DNA of 64,000 bases from Allomuricauda sp. NBRC 101325 (GTDB lineage Bacteria; Bacteroidota; Bacteroidia; Flavobacteriales; Flavobacteriaceae), in the NCBI RefSeq assembly GCF_030268205.1, contig NZ_BSQF01000005.1, positions 99,673 through 163,672 of the forward strand. Direction: 5' to 3'. Under the pieces are notes generated by a model. That model was not told the origin of the DNA. It made no database searches and saw only the letters and a list, made by a program, of their open reading frames with translations. Below, piece after piece: positions 37,100-45,532 of this stretch; position 1 is the first letter of the stretch, and each line of letters starts with the position of its first letter. Position numbers and translations under genes: made by a program.

Positions 37100-37831
37100 A
37101 TGTTAGCATTTTTTAGAAGAATTAGGCAACAATTACTTTCCGAGAATAAATTCAGTAAATATTTGCTTTATGCTTTTGGCGAAATTATTTTGGTGGTCAT
37201 TGGGATTTTGATTGCGCTACAAATCAATAACTGGAACGAGGAACGAAAAAATACCCAACTCGAAAAAAATTATCTGATTTCCATCTCGACAGATTTGGAA
37301 AATTTAAGCTTAAACACACAGCGAATTTACGTTGACCAATTTGATGAAAAAATTGAAAATCTACTTTTCGCCAAAAAATATATTGAGGAACCCTTTGCCA
37401 TTGTTGACACCCTTCAATTTATAAACACCATCTCTAAAGGAGCCGCATCATTCAGTGGTTTTTATTTGGTAGATGATGAGGCATATCAAGAATTGGTAAG
37501 CACTGGTAATTTACGTTTGATAAGTAATGATAGCTTACGAAAAGATTTATCCGGGTTCTATACCGATATGAAAGTTCAAGCTGAATTATCCAAAAGGTAC
37601 AATACGGAATATGGTAATTTTATCAATGCCATTCGACCTTTTAACAATGATAATCCCAGCTTTGTCAATACGTATGACATTCATGAATTTTTGGAGGAGT
37701 TGAAAACGAAAAAGTTTCGCCAATTGGTCGATCACGAACTCACCTATGGCTATCGAACCAGGCGAATGGCCAAAAATGTTGTTGAAAATGCGCAAAAACT
37801 GAAAGAGAGGGTTGAAGAAGAAATTAAATGA
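37100..37831 (+). CDS. DUF6090 family membrane-anchored protein
   Basis: A 243-residue protein with the family's N-terminal signature: basic helix LLSENKFSKYLLYAFGEI, one transmembrane segment (IILVVIGILIALQINNWNE, about 29-47), and a long helical domain on the other side of the membrane. DUF6090 proteins are very common and often multicopy in Flavobacteriia; the function is unknown. It is probably independent of the XRE gene. Degenerate short repeats follow its stop codon. Confidence 0.85.
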   Translation: MLAFFRRIRQQLLSENKFSKYLLYAFGEIILVVIGILIALQINNWNEERKNTQLEKNYLISISTDLENLSLNTQRIYVDQFDEKIENLLFAKKYIEEPFAIVDTLQFINTISKGAASFSGFYLVDDEAYQELVSTGNLRLISNDSLRKDLSGFYTDMKVQAELSKRYNTEYGNFINAIRPFNNDNPSFVNTYDIHEFLEELKTKKFRQLVDHELTYGYRTRRMAKNVVENAQKLKERVEEEIK

Positions 37832-37836
37832 CAAGA

Positions 37837-37860
37837 TTCAAGTTCAAATTCAAGTTCAAA
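37837..37860. repeat. Short tandem repeat, two perfect 12-base units
   Basis: TTCAAGTTCAAA occurs twice in a row just after the DUF6090 stop codon, followed by decayed copies (CAAGTTTTAAGTTCAAGTTTAAAC) up to about 37890. It fills the 61-base gap between convergent genes. No terminator hairpin was seen there. Confidence 0.7.
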
Positions 37861-37892
37861 CCCAAGTTTTAAGTTCAAGTTTAAACTCAAAT

Positions 37893-38426
37893 CTAACTTT
37901 CTTCTTTTAGGGCATTTGCAATTTTCTGGTTCCATTCCAATTGCTTTTCCCGATTTCTGGAAAAATTGGTTTCCCAATCGTAGCGTTCTTGGTACTCCTG
38001 CAACTCCTCTAAAATATCTTTGTAGATCTTCCTGATTTCGGCCTTTACATCATCAGAAAAGGATGTTCTTTCCAATTTATTGCGCATTTTACGGGCGAAG
38101 AGCTCCGAAATATCAAAATGCAATTGCTCGTGCGACAACGTATTTTCATTGCATTCTTTGGGTTTGTACCAAGACTCATTCGGATAGAAATAGGCATTGA
38201 CCTCAAAATCGAGTTTTACCTCATGGTGCAATAGATTGGCCGAATACGAATAACTGATACCACTTGCTGTTGTTGCAGCAGGTCCCGCTCCCACGGGCAC
38301 CTTACCTTTAAAATCGTTCCAAGTAAGGCGTTTCATCTCGCCCCATGCCACTCCTTCCTCAATTTCTTGTGCAAATCCAACAAAACTGAGAAAAAACAGG
38401 CATGCTATGGCGGTTATTTTACCCAA
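37893..38426 (-). CDS. DUF922 family putative secreted Zn-dependent protease
   Basis: A 177-residue protein with Sec signal (IAIACLFFLSFVGFAQ-like, residues 4-20) and a DUF922 fold: LTWNDFKGKVP near 34, then the zinc-protease motif HEQLH (H99, E100, H103) followed by FDISELFARK. DUF922 proteins are predicted metalloproteases; the substrate is unknown. Last gene of the guaA-LysM-OsmC chain; its first 13 bases overlap the end of OsmC. Confidence 0.82.
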   Translation of the reverse strand: MGKITAIACLFFLSFVGFAQEIEEGVAWGEMKRLTWNDFKGKVPVGAGPAATTASGISYSYSANLLHHEVKLDFEVNAYFYPNESWYKPKECNENTLSHEQLHFDISELFARKMRNKLERTSFSDDVKAEIRKIYKDILEELQEYQERYDWETNFSRNREKQLEWNQKIANALKEES

Positions 38427-38821
38427 TGAAAATCAATTATTCTTTCAATATCGGGGTGCAAACTAAAATGCACAGGACAGGTTCTGGCAGTGTGTTCCAA
38501 TATTTTACGGTTCTTTTCCGAAACTTCGGCAGGCATTTCCAATTTCACTTCAATTTTGGAAATCCGTCTGGGATTTGCCTCCATGTGTTTGGTCACTTCG
38601 GCAGTGGAGCCCACCAAATCAACACCAAGGTCACGAGCTTTAATGCCCATCATGGTCATCATACAATTGGCCAATCCGTTGGCTACGGTATCGGTTGGAG
38701 AAAATGCCTCTCCTTTCCCGTTGTTATCCAATGGGGCATCGGTTATAAATTCACTACCTGAGCGCAAATGCACGTTGGTGGTCCGTAAATTTCCGTTATA
38801 AGTTACTTTTGATGTTGCCAT
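38414..38821 (-). CDS. OsmC family peroxiredoxin-like protein
   Basis: A 135-residue cytoplasmic thiol protein of the OsmC/Ohr superfamily, expected to reduce organic hydroperoxides. Peroxidatic C53 (LANCMMTMMGI) and the second C115 (ARTCPVHFSL) are both present, with Arg20 (LRSGSEF) and Glu38 as likely helpers. The first 26 bases overlap the end of the LysM gene and the last 13 overlap the DUF922 gene, so it is translated as part of one unit with them. Confidence 0.92.
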   Translation of the reverse strand: MATSKVTYNGNLRTTNVHLRSGSEFITDAPLDNNGKGEAFSPTDTVANGLANCMMTMMGIKARDLGVDLVGSTAEVTKHMEANPRRISKIEVKLEMPAEVSEKNRKILEHTARTCPVHFSLHPDIERIIDFHWVK

Positions 38822-40970
38822 CCTGTTTTACCTCTTTAATTTGAAGATCTTCGTATTGCATAATGTACGCCGCACGGTTAAAATACCCTGATGTCCAATC
38901 CCTGAAATAATCAAAACTGTTTCCAGAATAATCGGTCTGACCAATAATTGCGCTGGTTTCAAAAAGATTGTTCTTATGGGCCAACTTCAACAACACATCC
39001 ATGGTCACATCGAATCCACGAATCGCATAGCGATCAGGCTGATTCCCCTTGAACTTTTTGGCATAGGCTTTCGCAAAGGCATCGTTGCCCACCGACCTAT
39101 AAAAAGATGGATAGGTAAATTTAAGATTGGACAAGTGTGTATTGGAAACGGCATCATCCTCAAAAGCGCTATTGTAGCTTGTAGTGAACATGCGCACCTT
39201 TGTAGCCTTTGCGTCGACAGCAGCTCCGACCACAGGTGTGTTGGCCGAGTTTAAAATAGAGGTTACGCTGGCCACCATATTCGGTTGTTCGGTTTCCAAA
39301 AACACCCAGTTCTCCTTCTGATCGGAAAGCTTGATCAAAAACTCATCCAATTTCAATGATTTGTTCTCAACTATCTTTGCAATCTGAGCCCCTGGAAACT
39401 TACTTAAAATAGAATCGTGCGCAGCTCTGTGGGTTGAATCCGCAATAATGATGATGTTTTCATCCGTGTGGATTTTTTCCATATAGGCCAACATCTTCTC
39501 TCTTAACACCTCATCTTTAGGAACTGAATAGTACACATTGCCATGACTTAATTGGCTATCTGAGGAAATGGGTGCAATCACTGGAATATTTTTAGCAGAC
39601 GCCTGAACGGCCACTTCATCCAACGCGCCAGACGATAACGGGCCAATTATGGCATTAACACCATTCAAATTTTCCCTGAACAATATTTCTTTGACTTTGG
39701 CCTGATTCAATTCAGTGTCATACGTCTTAACATCAACAGAAACTCCCATTTGTTTAATGGAATCCAATGCTACCAAAGCTCCTGTATAGAACCCAAGGCT
39801 CAAAGCCAAATCACGACGGGTCTTAATTTGGGCCTCCGCATTTTCTGCATCGGATGGATTTACACGGTCCAAACGGAAAGGCAACATAAATACCAATTTT
39901 GGTCTGTTCTCCACATTGATGCTATCCACCAAATTAATTTTATCGATCACCAAGGCGTTTTTCACTTCCAATCCTTCCTCTTTTTCCTTGGGAAGTTTCA
40001 GAACCATCCCAGCTTTCAATCCATTTTCAAGGTCCGGGTTCAGTTTGTAAAGCTCATCACGGGTAATCTTTAGGTTTTGGGTAATCCTGAAAATATTTTG
40101 CTTGGGCTTTACTTCATAAAAAATGAAATTATCGGTATTTACCTCTCCAGAAGTTTCCCGTTTCTTTGGCAAACGAATCACCATTCCTTCTTTTAGACCA
40201 CCAACCTGCATGATTTCAGGATTCAATTTCACAATTGAATCCGATGGAATACCATACTCGCGACCTAAACTATAAAGGGTCATTTTAGGTGGAACCGTAT
40301 ATGAAGTGAAAAGTTCGATTTTTTGTTTTTTTAAACTATCACCTTTAGGTCTGGGCAATTTCAGCTCTTGTCCAGCAGCCAAATAATTGTTGTTTTTATC
40401 CAAATCTGGATTCAACACCAAAAGACTATCAATGGTAATTCCATATTTATGGGCAACACTCCAACGGGTTTCTTTGGGCTGTACGGTATAAATCTCAAAA
40501 TCGATATCCTTATCCTCGTTGGGATCTACTTCTGGATATTCTGGAATTTGGAGTACCATCCCTTTTTGCAAGGATTCAGAATACAATTGGGTGTTGTATC
40601 TTTTTAATTGCTCCTCGGTAATATTGTACTCTTTGGTGATACCGAACATGGTTTCACGCTTTTTTACCCTATGGCGACTAAACCCTATGGGTTTAACTTC
40701 CTCTTTTTTCTCTTCTTGGGCTTCTTTTTTTTCTGGAATCACAGCCCCATTTAAAGGAATGATCAAAATGGTGTTCACCTTTACATCGGCTGCACTTTTG
40801 ATTTCCTTGTTGGCCTGTAAAATGCTGTAAGGGGTTACCCGATATTTTTGGGAAATACTTTGTAAAGTCTCCCCTTCTTTTACAGCGTGAGTTTCATAGT
40901 TCTGTGCGGAAACTGGAATTGCAGCCAAAAAAATGACCGCAAAAACCAGTTGTAAAATTTGTTTTTTCAT
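38796..40970 (-). CDS. Five-LysM plus periplasmic-binding-protein-like fusion
   Basis: A 724-residue secreted protein: signal peptide ([19 protein letters not shown]), five LysM peptidoglycan-binding domains (about 25-75, 95-143, 157-207, 220-270, 282-328; e.g. [32 protein letters not shown]), then a class I periplasmic-binding fold (about 355-700) that resembles branched-chain amino acid receptors and LpoA, the activator of penicillin-binding protein 1A. It could tether to peptidoglycan and either sense a ligand or activate cell-wall synthases; this is inference. The ATG at 40970 overlaps the guaA stop as ATGA; an ATG six bases upstream would add Met-Gly. Confidence 0.88.
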   Translation of the reverse strand: MKKQILQLVFAVIFLAAIPVSAQNYETHAVKEGETLQSISQKYRVTPYSILQANKEIKSAADVKVNTILIIPLNGAVIPEKKEAQEEKKEEVKPIGFSRHRVKKRETMFGITKEYNITEEQLKRYNTQLYSESLQKGMVLQIPEYPEVDPNEDKDIDFEIYTVQPKETRWSVAHKYGITIDSLLVLNPDLDKNNNYLAAGQELKLPRPKGDSLKKQKIELFTSYTVPPKMTLYSLGREYGIPSDSIVKLNPEIMQVGGLKEGMVIRLPKKRETSGEVNTDNFIFYEVKPKQNIFRITQNLKITRDELYKLNPDLENGLKAGMVLKLPKEKEEGLEVKNALVIDKINLVDSINVENRPKLVFMLPFRLDRVNPSDAENAEAQIKTRRDLALSLGFYTGALVALDSIKQMGVSVDVKTYDTELNQAKVKEILFRENLNGVNAIIGPLSSGALDEVAVQASAKNIPVIAPISSDSQLSHGNVYYSVPKDEVLREKMLAYMEKIHTDENIIIIADSTHRAAHDSILSKFPGAQIAKIVENKSLKLDEFLIKLSDQKENWVFLETEQPNMVASVTSILNSANTPVVGAAVDAKATKVRMFTTSYNSAFEDDAVSNTHLSNLKFTYPSFYRSVGNDAFAKAYAKKFKGNQPDRYAIRGFDVTMDVLLKLAHKNNLFETSAIIGQTDYSGNSFDYFRDWTSGYFNRAAYIMQYEDLQIKEVKQDGNIKSNL

Positions 40971-42499
40971 TCCCATTCTATAGTTGCCGGTGGTTTTGAG
41001 CTTATGTCGTACACTACTCTATTAACGCCTTTAACCTTGTTTATTATATCATTAGATGTCTTTTGCAGGAATTCATAAGGCAAATTTACCCAATCGGCGG
41101 TCATACCATCGGTACTTTCCACTGCTCGAAGTGCCACGCACTTTTCATAGGTTCGTTCATCTCCCATAACTCCTACACTATCTACGGGCAAAAGCATGGC
41201 TCCGGCCTGCCAAACCTTGTCATAAAGTCCCCATTTTTTCAAACCTTCAATAAAAATGGCATCAACTTCTTGTAAAATGGCCACTTTTTCTGCGGTAATA
41301 TCCCCCAAAATTCGGATACCCAATCCAGGTCCTGGAAATGGGTGACGACCTAAAATTTCTGGCGACATTCCCATGCTAGCGCCTACTCTTCTCACCTCAT
41401 CCTTGAACAGCATTTTTAAGGGCTCCACAATTTTCAACTTCATATAATCTGGCAAACCACCCACGTTATGGTGACTTTTGATCACTGCGGATGGCCCGCC
41501 ACTTGCCGAAACCGATTCGATACGGTCCGGGTAAATGGTTCCTTGCGCCAACCACTTTGCATTCTCCACTTTGTGTGATTCATCATCAAATACTTCGATA
41601 AACACACGACCGATAATTTTTCTTTTTCCTTCAGGATCCGATTCGCCTTTTAGGGCATCCAAAAAGCGTGCCGAAGCATCCACTCCCTTTACATTGAGCC
41701 CCATATGTTTGTATTGGTCCAATACACTTTCGAACTCATTTTTCCGCAACAAACCGTTATTTACAAAGATGCAATACAAGTGGTCGCCAATGGCTTTGTG
41801 CAATAACATGGCTGCCACACTGGAGTCAACACCTCCAGATAATCCCAAGATTACCTTTTCATCCCCGATTTCCTGTTTCAACTCCTCAACGGTAGTTTCC
41901 ACAAAGGCATCAGGGGTCCAATCTTGTTTTAGACCTGCGATGTTCACTAAAAAGTTTTCCAATAATTTGGCCCCATCGGTGGTGTGGTATACTTCAGGGT
42001 GAAATTGGATTCCATAGGTTGTTTCTCCATCAATTTTATAGGCTGCATTGGCCACATCGTGGGTACTTGCCAATCGAATTCCCCCTTCGGGCAATTCCTT
42101 AATAGTATCGGAATGGCTCATCCATACTTGGCTTCCTTCACTTAATCCTTCAAGAAAATCCTCGCCATCCTTCACAAAAGACAAGTTGGCCCTACCATAT
42201 TCCCTTGTAGCGGAAGGGGCTACATTTCCCCCGTTAAAATGGGATAGGTACTGTGCACCATAACAAATGCCCAAAAGCGGCATTTTTCCTTTGATTTCGG
42301 ACAAATCGGGGTGTGGCGCCGTTTCCGAACGCACCGATGAAGGTGAGCCCGAAAGAATCACAGCCTTGTATTCCGAAAGGTCCTCGGGAAGTTTGTTAAA
42401 GGGTTTAATTTCTGAGTAAATGTTAAGTTCCCTCACGCGTCTCGCGATCAATTGGGTGTACTGGGAACCAAAGTCTAGAATGAGTACGTTGTTATGCAT
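40967..42499 (-). CDS. guaA: GMP synthase (glutamine-hydrolysing)
   Basis: Converts XMP to GMP. From the ATG at 42499 the protein has 510 residues: class I glutaminase domain with C79 (GICYGAQ), H167 and E169 (QFHPEVYH), the ATP-pyrophosphatase P-loop SGGVDSS (221-227), and a C-terminal dimerisation domain ending in [11 protein letters not shown], the usual end. A TATTTTTG box stands four bases from the ATG, so the mRNA is probably leaderless. The next gene starts inside the stop codon. Confidence 0.97.
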   Translation of the reverse strand: MHNNVLILDFGSQYTQLIARRVRELNIYSEIKPFNKLPEDLSEYKAVILSGSPSSVRSETAPHPDLSEIKGKMPLLGICYGAQYLSHFNGGNVAPSATREYGRANLSFVKDGEDFLEGLSEGSQVWMSHSDTIKELPEGGIRLASTHDVANAAYKIDGETTYGIQFHPEVYHTTDGAKLLENFLVNIAGLKQDWTPDAFVETTVEELKQEIGDEKVILGLSGGVDSSVAAMLLHKAIGDHLYCIFVNNGLLRKNEFESVLDQYKHMGLNVKGVDASARFLDALKGESDPEGKRKIIGRVFIEVFDDESHKVENAKWLAQGTIYPDRIESVSASGGPSAVIKSHHNVGGLPDYMKLKIVEPLKMLFKDEVRRVGASMGMSPEILGRHPFPGPGLGIRILGDITAEKVAILQEVDAIFIEGLKKWGLYDKVWQAGAMLLPVDSVGVMGDERTYEKCVALRAVESTDGMTADWVNLPYEFLQKTSNDIINKVKGVNRVVYDISSKPPATIEWE

Positions 42500-42502
42500 G
42501 GG

Positions 42503-42510
42503 CAAAAATA
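42503..42510 (-). promoter_or_regulatory. Candidate -7 box of the guaA promoter
   Basis: TATTTTTG on the minus strand followed by CCC and the ATG. A second TACTTTTG copy lies about 25 bases upstream and could be an alternative box. Confidence 0.5.
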
Positions 42511-42575
42511 GCAATTTGCTTTAGTTGCAAAAGTATCTTTTAAAGGTTATTTATGACAACTTTCTTAACAATCCA

Positions 42576-42606
42576 TATCCCTTAAACCAGAATAGATTAA
42601 GGGATA
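42576..42606. promoter_or_regulatory. Ten-base inverted repeat upstream of pgmB
   Basis: TATCCCTTAA (42576-42585) and TTAAGGGATA (42597-42606) are perfect inverted copies, 11 bases apart, with a partial third copy TATCCTTA at 42627-42634. There is no T tract, so it is not a terminator. It lies between the divergent guaA and pgmB genes. Confidence 0.5.
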
Positions 42607-42709
42607 AAGGAAAAAAAATCCTGAACTATCCTTAGTGAAAACATAACACTATCTAGTTTTTTTCTTAATTCTTTTCATCATTTCTTTGCGGTTTCAATAA
42701 ACGTTGACC

Positions 42710-43369
42710 ATGATAAAGGGATTTATTTTTGATTTGGACGGTGTGATCACCGATACGGCCGAGCTACATTATGAGGCTTGGAAAAATTTATCGGATGAGA
42801 TGGGTTGGTTTTTCGACCGTGAGCTGAATGAAAAACTTCGTGGTATTTCCCGAATGGATTCCATTAAAGTAATCATGGACCACAATAAGGTTTCTTTGGA
42901 CCAGGCCACTGTTGAAGAATTGGCAACCAAAAAGAACGACATCTACGTTGAAAGTCTTAATACCATGACCGAGGAGGATTATCTTCCGGGAGCCAAGGAA
43001 CTTTTGACCCATTTACGCGCAGAAGGTTTTAATGTTGCTTTGGGTAGCGCCAGTAAAAATGCCATTACCGTATTGAAACAACTTAAGGCCACCCACTTTT
43101 TCGATGTAATTGGCGATGGCAATAGTGTTGAAAAAAGTAAACCCGCCCCTGATATTTTTCTTTACGCAGCCGAAAAAATGAGATTGCCGGCTAATAACTG
43201 TATCGTTTTTGAAGATGCAGAAAAGGGAATCGACGCAGCCAAGGCTGGAGGATTTTACAGTGTGGGCATTGGTCCAGATGAAAGGGTTGGCCATGCCGAC
43301 CTTAGGTTCGAAACCATGAAACAAGCCACTCTTTTTGAAGTGAAATCTTTTTTCTCAGATTTGTTCTAA
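42710..43369 (+). CDS. pgmB: Beta-phosphoglucomutase
   Basis: Haloacid-dehalogenase superfamily enzyme of 219 residues, interconverting beta-glucose 1-phosphate and glucose 6-phosphate, usually in maltose or trehalose breakdown. Nucleophile D8 and acid/base D10 (FIFDLDGVITDT), the phosphate-binding LGSASKNA with Ser, and the Mg site FEDAEKGIDAAKAG are visible. D8 and D10 match the numbering of the Lactococcus enzyme, which supports the ATG at 42710 over a TTG at 42704. No maltose phosphorylase or susCD genes are nearby; glgB is 41 kb away, so the sugar route is unresolved. Confidence 0.93.
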   Translation: MIKGFIFDLDGVITDTAELHYEAWKNLSDEMGWFFDRELNEKLRGISRMDSIKVIMDHNKVSLDQATVEELATKKNDIYVESLNTMTEEDYLPGAKELLTHLRAEGFNVALGSASKNAITVLKQLKATHFFDVIGDGNSVEKSKPAPDIFLYAAEKMRLPANNCIVFEDAEKGIDAAKAGGFYSVGIGPDERVGHADLRFETMKQATLFEVKSFFSDLF

Positions 43370-43419
43370 GATAAATCACTATCTCTTTTTACAGCCCTAA
43401 ACGCTTCTTTTTCATAAAG

Positions 43420-43461
43420 TTGAGGCAAAATTTATATTTTTAAGATTTAAATCAGCCTCAA
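43420..43461. promoter_or_regulatory. Inverted repeat flanking the promoter of the TPR-HTH regulator
   Basis: TTGAGGC (43420-43426) and GCCTCAA (43455-43461) lie 28 bases apart; between them is a -7-like TATTTTTA. The right arm reaches the first base of the ATG. Possibly a site for autoregulation. Confidence 0.35.
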
Positions 43462-45314
43462 TGAAGACCCAAAGCCAAATTTTGGTAATCCTTTTTTGTT
43501 TTCTAGCCTCATTTGTGAATGCACAAAATGACAAAAAACTGGATAGCCTCTCGAACATTTATCGCTCTCTAAACAACGATACCACTAAAGTCCGAATATT
43601 GGGAGATTTGTACAATGCCACACTTTATAATGATGTGGAAAAAGCAAAAACCTTTGCACTGGAACGAATTTCACTTTCAAAAAAATTGGATTTTGAGGAT
43701 GGTCTGGCGGCAGGGTATTATGATTTGGGTGGTTATTATAAAAATACCTTCACAAATGATTCTGCCCGATTTTACTTCAACAAAGCCCTTGAGATTTACA
43801 AAAAGCATGATAATGTAAAAAAAATCGTATCGATCAACTACTCCAATGCCATTTTGGAGATGGAAGTGGGCAATTATGACAAAGCATTGGACATTACCAA
43901 TTCCAATATTGAAAAACGAAAAGCATTGAATGATACCCTTGGTCTGGCCATAGAATATGTTTTTAGAAGTGGGATAAATGAAAATAAGGGCAGATTTAAA
44001 CTTGCTTATGAAGATATATTGTCCGCTTTAAAACTATATGACCAACTGGACGAACCCATTCGAAAAGCGGATGCCTTCAATAGCTTGGGATCGCTCGAAG
44101 CAATTTCAAAAAATCATGAAAACTCAATTGCATACGGAAAACAGGCCTTGGAAATATATAAGGAGCATAATGACAAACTTTTTGAAGCACTCACTTCAAA
44201 TGCCATAGGACAAAGTTATATCACTCTGGAAAAAACAGAAGAGGCAAAACCCTATTTGACCAATAGCATCGCCTTGAGCAAAGAAATGAAAGCCTTGGTT
44301 TTGGAAGGAGCGGCAACCCGCAACCTTGGCAGGGTCTATATGGCCGAGGGGAACACTTCTGAAGGACTCTCACTTTTGGAAAAAGCCATTGAAATCCACC
44401 GGGCGTCGGGAAGGCCCATTGCGCTAATACGGTCTTTGGCCTATGCTTCTGATGCATATAACAACATAGAGCGACCAAACGATGCCATGGCCCACCTAAA
44501 TGAAGCCATCGGGATGATAGCGTCCGAGGATCAGACCAGCCAATGGCACAATCTTTATGAAGGCAGGTCCAAGTCTTGGGAAATTTTAGGAAACTACAAA
44601 AACGCCCTCGAGGACCATAAAATGTTTCAATTGTTGAAAGACAGTGTATTCAACAAGGAAAAAGTACAGCAGATAGAGGAACTGAAGACCATTTACGAAA
44701 CGGAAAAAAAGGAACAGCAAATTGCGCTACAAGAAAAAGAAATCACTGTTTTGGAACAAGATGCAAAAATAAGCAACCTTCAAAAACTACTTTTAGTGGG
44801 ATTATTGTTATTGTCCTTAATAGGGATTTATGGCATACGCCAGAAATTAAAACGCAACAATCTTGAAAAAGAAATGGTGGATGCCGAACTGGCCTTTAAA
44901 AAGAAAGAATTAACCACCCACGCCCTGCATTTGGCCAAAAAGAATGAAGTCCTAGAAGATTTGAAACAGAAAGCGGAACATTTAAAAGAGAGTGAGACTT
45001 CCAAAGGCGGATACCAACAGCTCATCCGTACTATAAATTTTGACCTTCAAGATGATAACAATTGGAAAAACTTTTCCCGATATTTTGAAGAAGTCCATAA
45101 AGATTTCAATAGCAATGTTAAGGATAGGTTCCCAGATGTGACCTCAAATGAACTTCGTTTGTTGGCCCTATTAAAAATGAATTTGTCTTCGAAGGAGATT
45201 GCCAATATCCTGAACATTTCGCAGGAAGGCATTAAAAAAGCACGCTACCGACTTCGTAAAAAGTTGAACATTTCCTCAGAAGATTCTTTACAGGATATAG
45301 TGGTATCCCTTTAA
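43461..45314 (+). CDS. TPR sensor-regulator with C-terminal HTH
   Basis: A 617-residue one-component regulator: signal or first helix (LVILFCFLASFVNAQ), about eight tetratricopeptide repeats (roughly 40-395; e.g. ARFYFNKALEIYKKHDN), a coiled coil (about 400-435), one transmembrane helix (LLLVGLLLLSLIGIYGI, about 440-457), a second coiled coil, and a LuxR/GerE-like helix-turn-helix (SKEIANILNISQEGIKKARYRLRKKL, about 575-600). The TPRs would be periplasmic and the DNA-binding end cytoplasmic, so it can pass an envelope signal directly to DNA. The gene it most likely controls is the lipoprotein 218 bases downstream (inference). Confidence 0.88.
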   Translation: MKTQSQILVILFCFLASFVNAQNDKKLDSLSNIYRSLNNDTTKVRILGDLYNATLYNDVEKAKTFALERISLSKKLDFEDGLAAGYYDLGGYYKNTFTNDSARFYFNKALEIYKKHDNVKKIVSINYSNAILEMEVGNYDKALDITNSNIEKRKALNDTLGLAIEYVFRSGINENKGRFKLAYEDILSALKLYDQLDEPIRKADAFNSLGSLEAISKNHENSIAYGKQALEIYKEHNDKLFEALTSNAIGQSYITLEKTEEAKPYLTNSIALSKEMKALVLEGAATRNLGRVYMAEGNTSEGLSLLEKAIEIHRASGRPIALIRSLAYASDAYNNIERPNDAMAHLNEAIGMIASEDQTSQWHNLYEGRSKSWEILGNYKNALEDHKMFQLLKDSVFNKEKVQQIEELKTIYETEKKEQQIALQEKEITVLEQDAKISNLQKLLLVGLLLLSLIGIYGIRQKLKRNNLEKEMVDAELAFKKKELTTHALHLAKKNEVLEDLKQKAEHLKESETSKGGYQQLIRTINFDLQDDNNWKNFSRYFEEVHKDFNSNVKDRFPDVTSNELRLLALLKMNLSSKEIANILNISQEGIKKARYRLRKKLNISSEDSLQDIVVSL

Positions 45315-45446
45315 ATACCATACTTCACAATAACATCCGACTTTTATCCCCTTATTTTTTTGAGGATGTCCACCTTTTGTCCACCACCTAAATTTTAAGG
45401 GAGTTTCACATCCCTCTAAGTTTGTTCTGTCGTGAATTCGACCTTC

Positions 45447-45525
45447 GTTTTGTGGTCTTGTTCGGTAAGGGCTGCAGACCTGTTCCGGGCAAGTCGCACA
45501 AAACAAAAATGTTCAACCACAAAAC
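45447..45525. promoter_or_regulatory. Separated inverted repeat in the leader of the aerolysin-like gene
   Basis: GTTTTGTGGT (45447-45456) and ACCACAAAAC (45516-45525) are perfect inverted copies 59 bases apart, ending seven bases before the ATG at 45533. The intervening stretch is more GC-rich than its surroundings and can fold further (CTTG with CAAG). It could close a leader hairpin over the start codon region or act as two protein sites. Confidence 0.4.
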
Positions 45526-45532
45526 AAGAAAG

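Noticed and set aside
37837..37890. Possible CRISPR-like array
   Set aside because: Units of 12 bases are contiguous with no spacers; no cas genes anywhere in the window.
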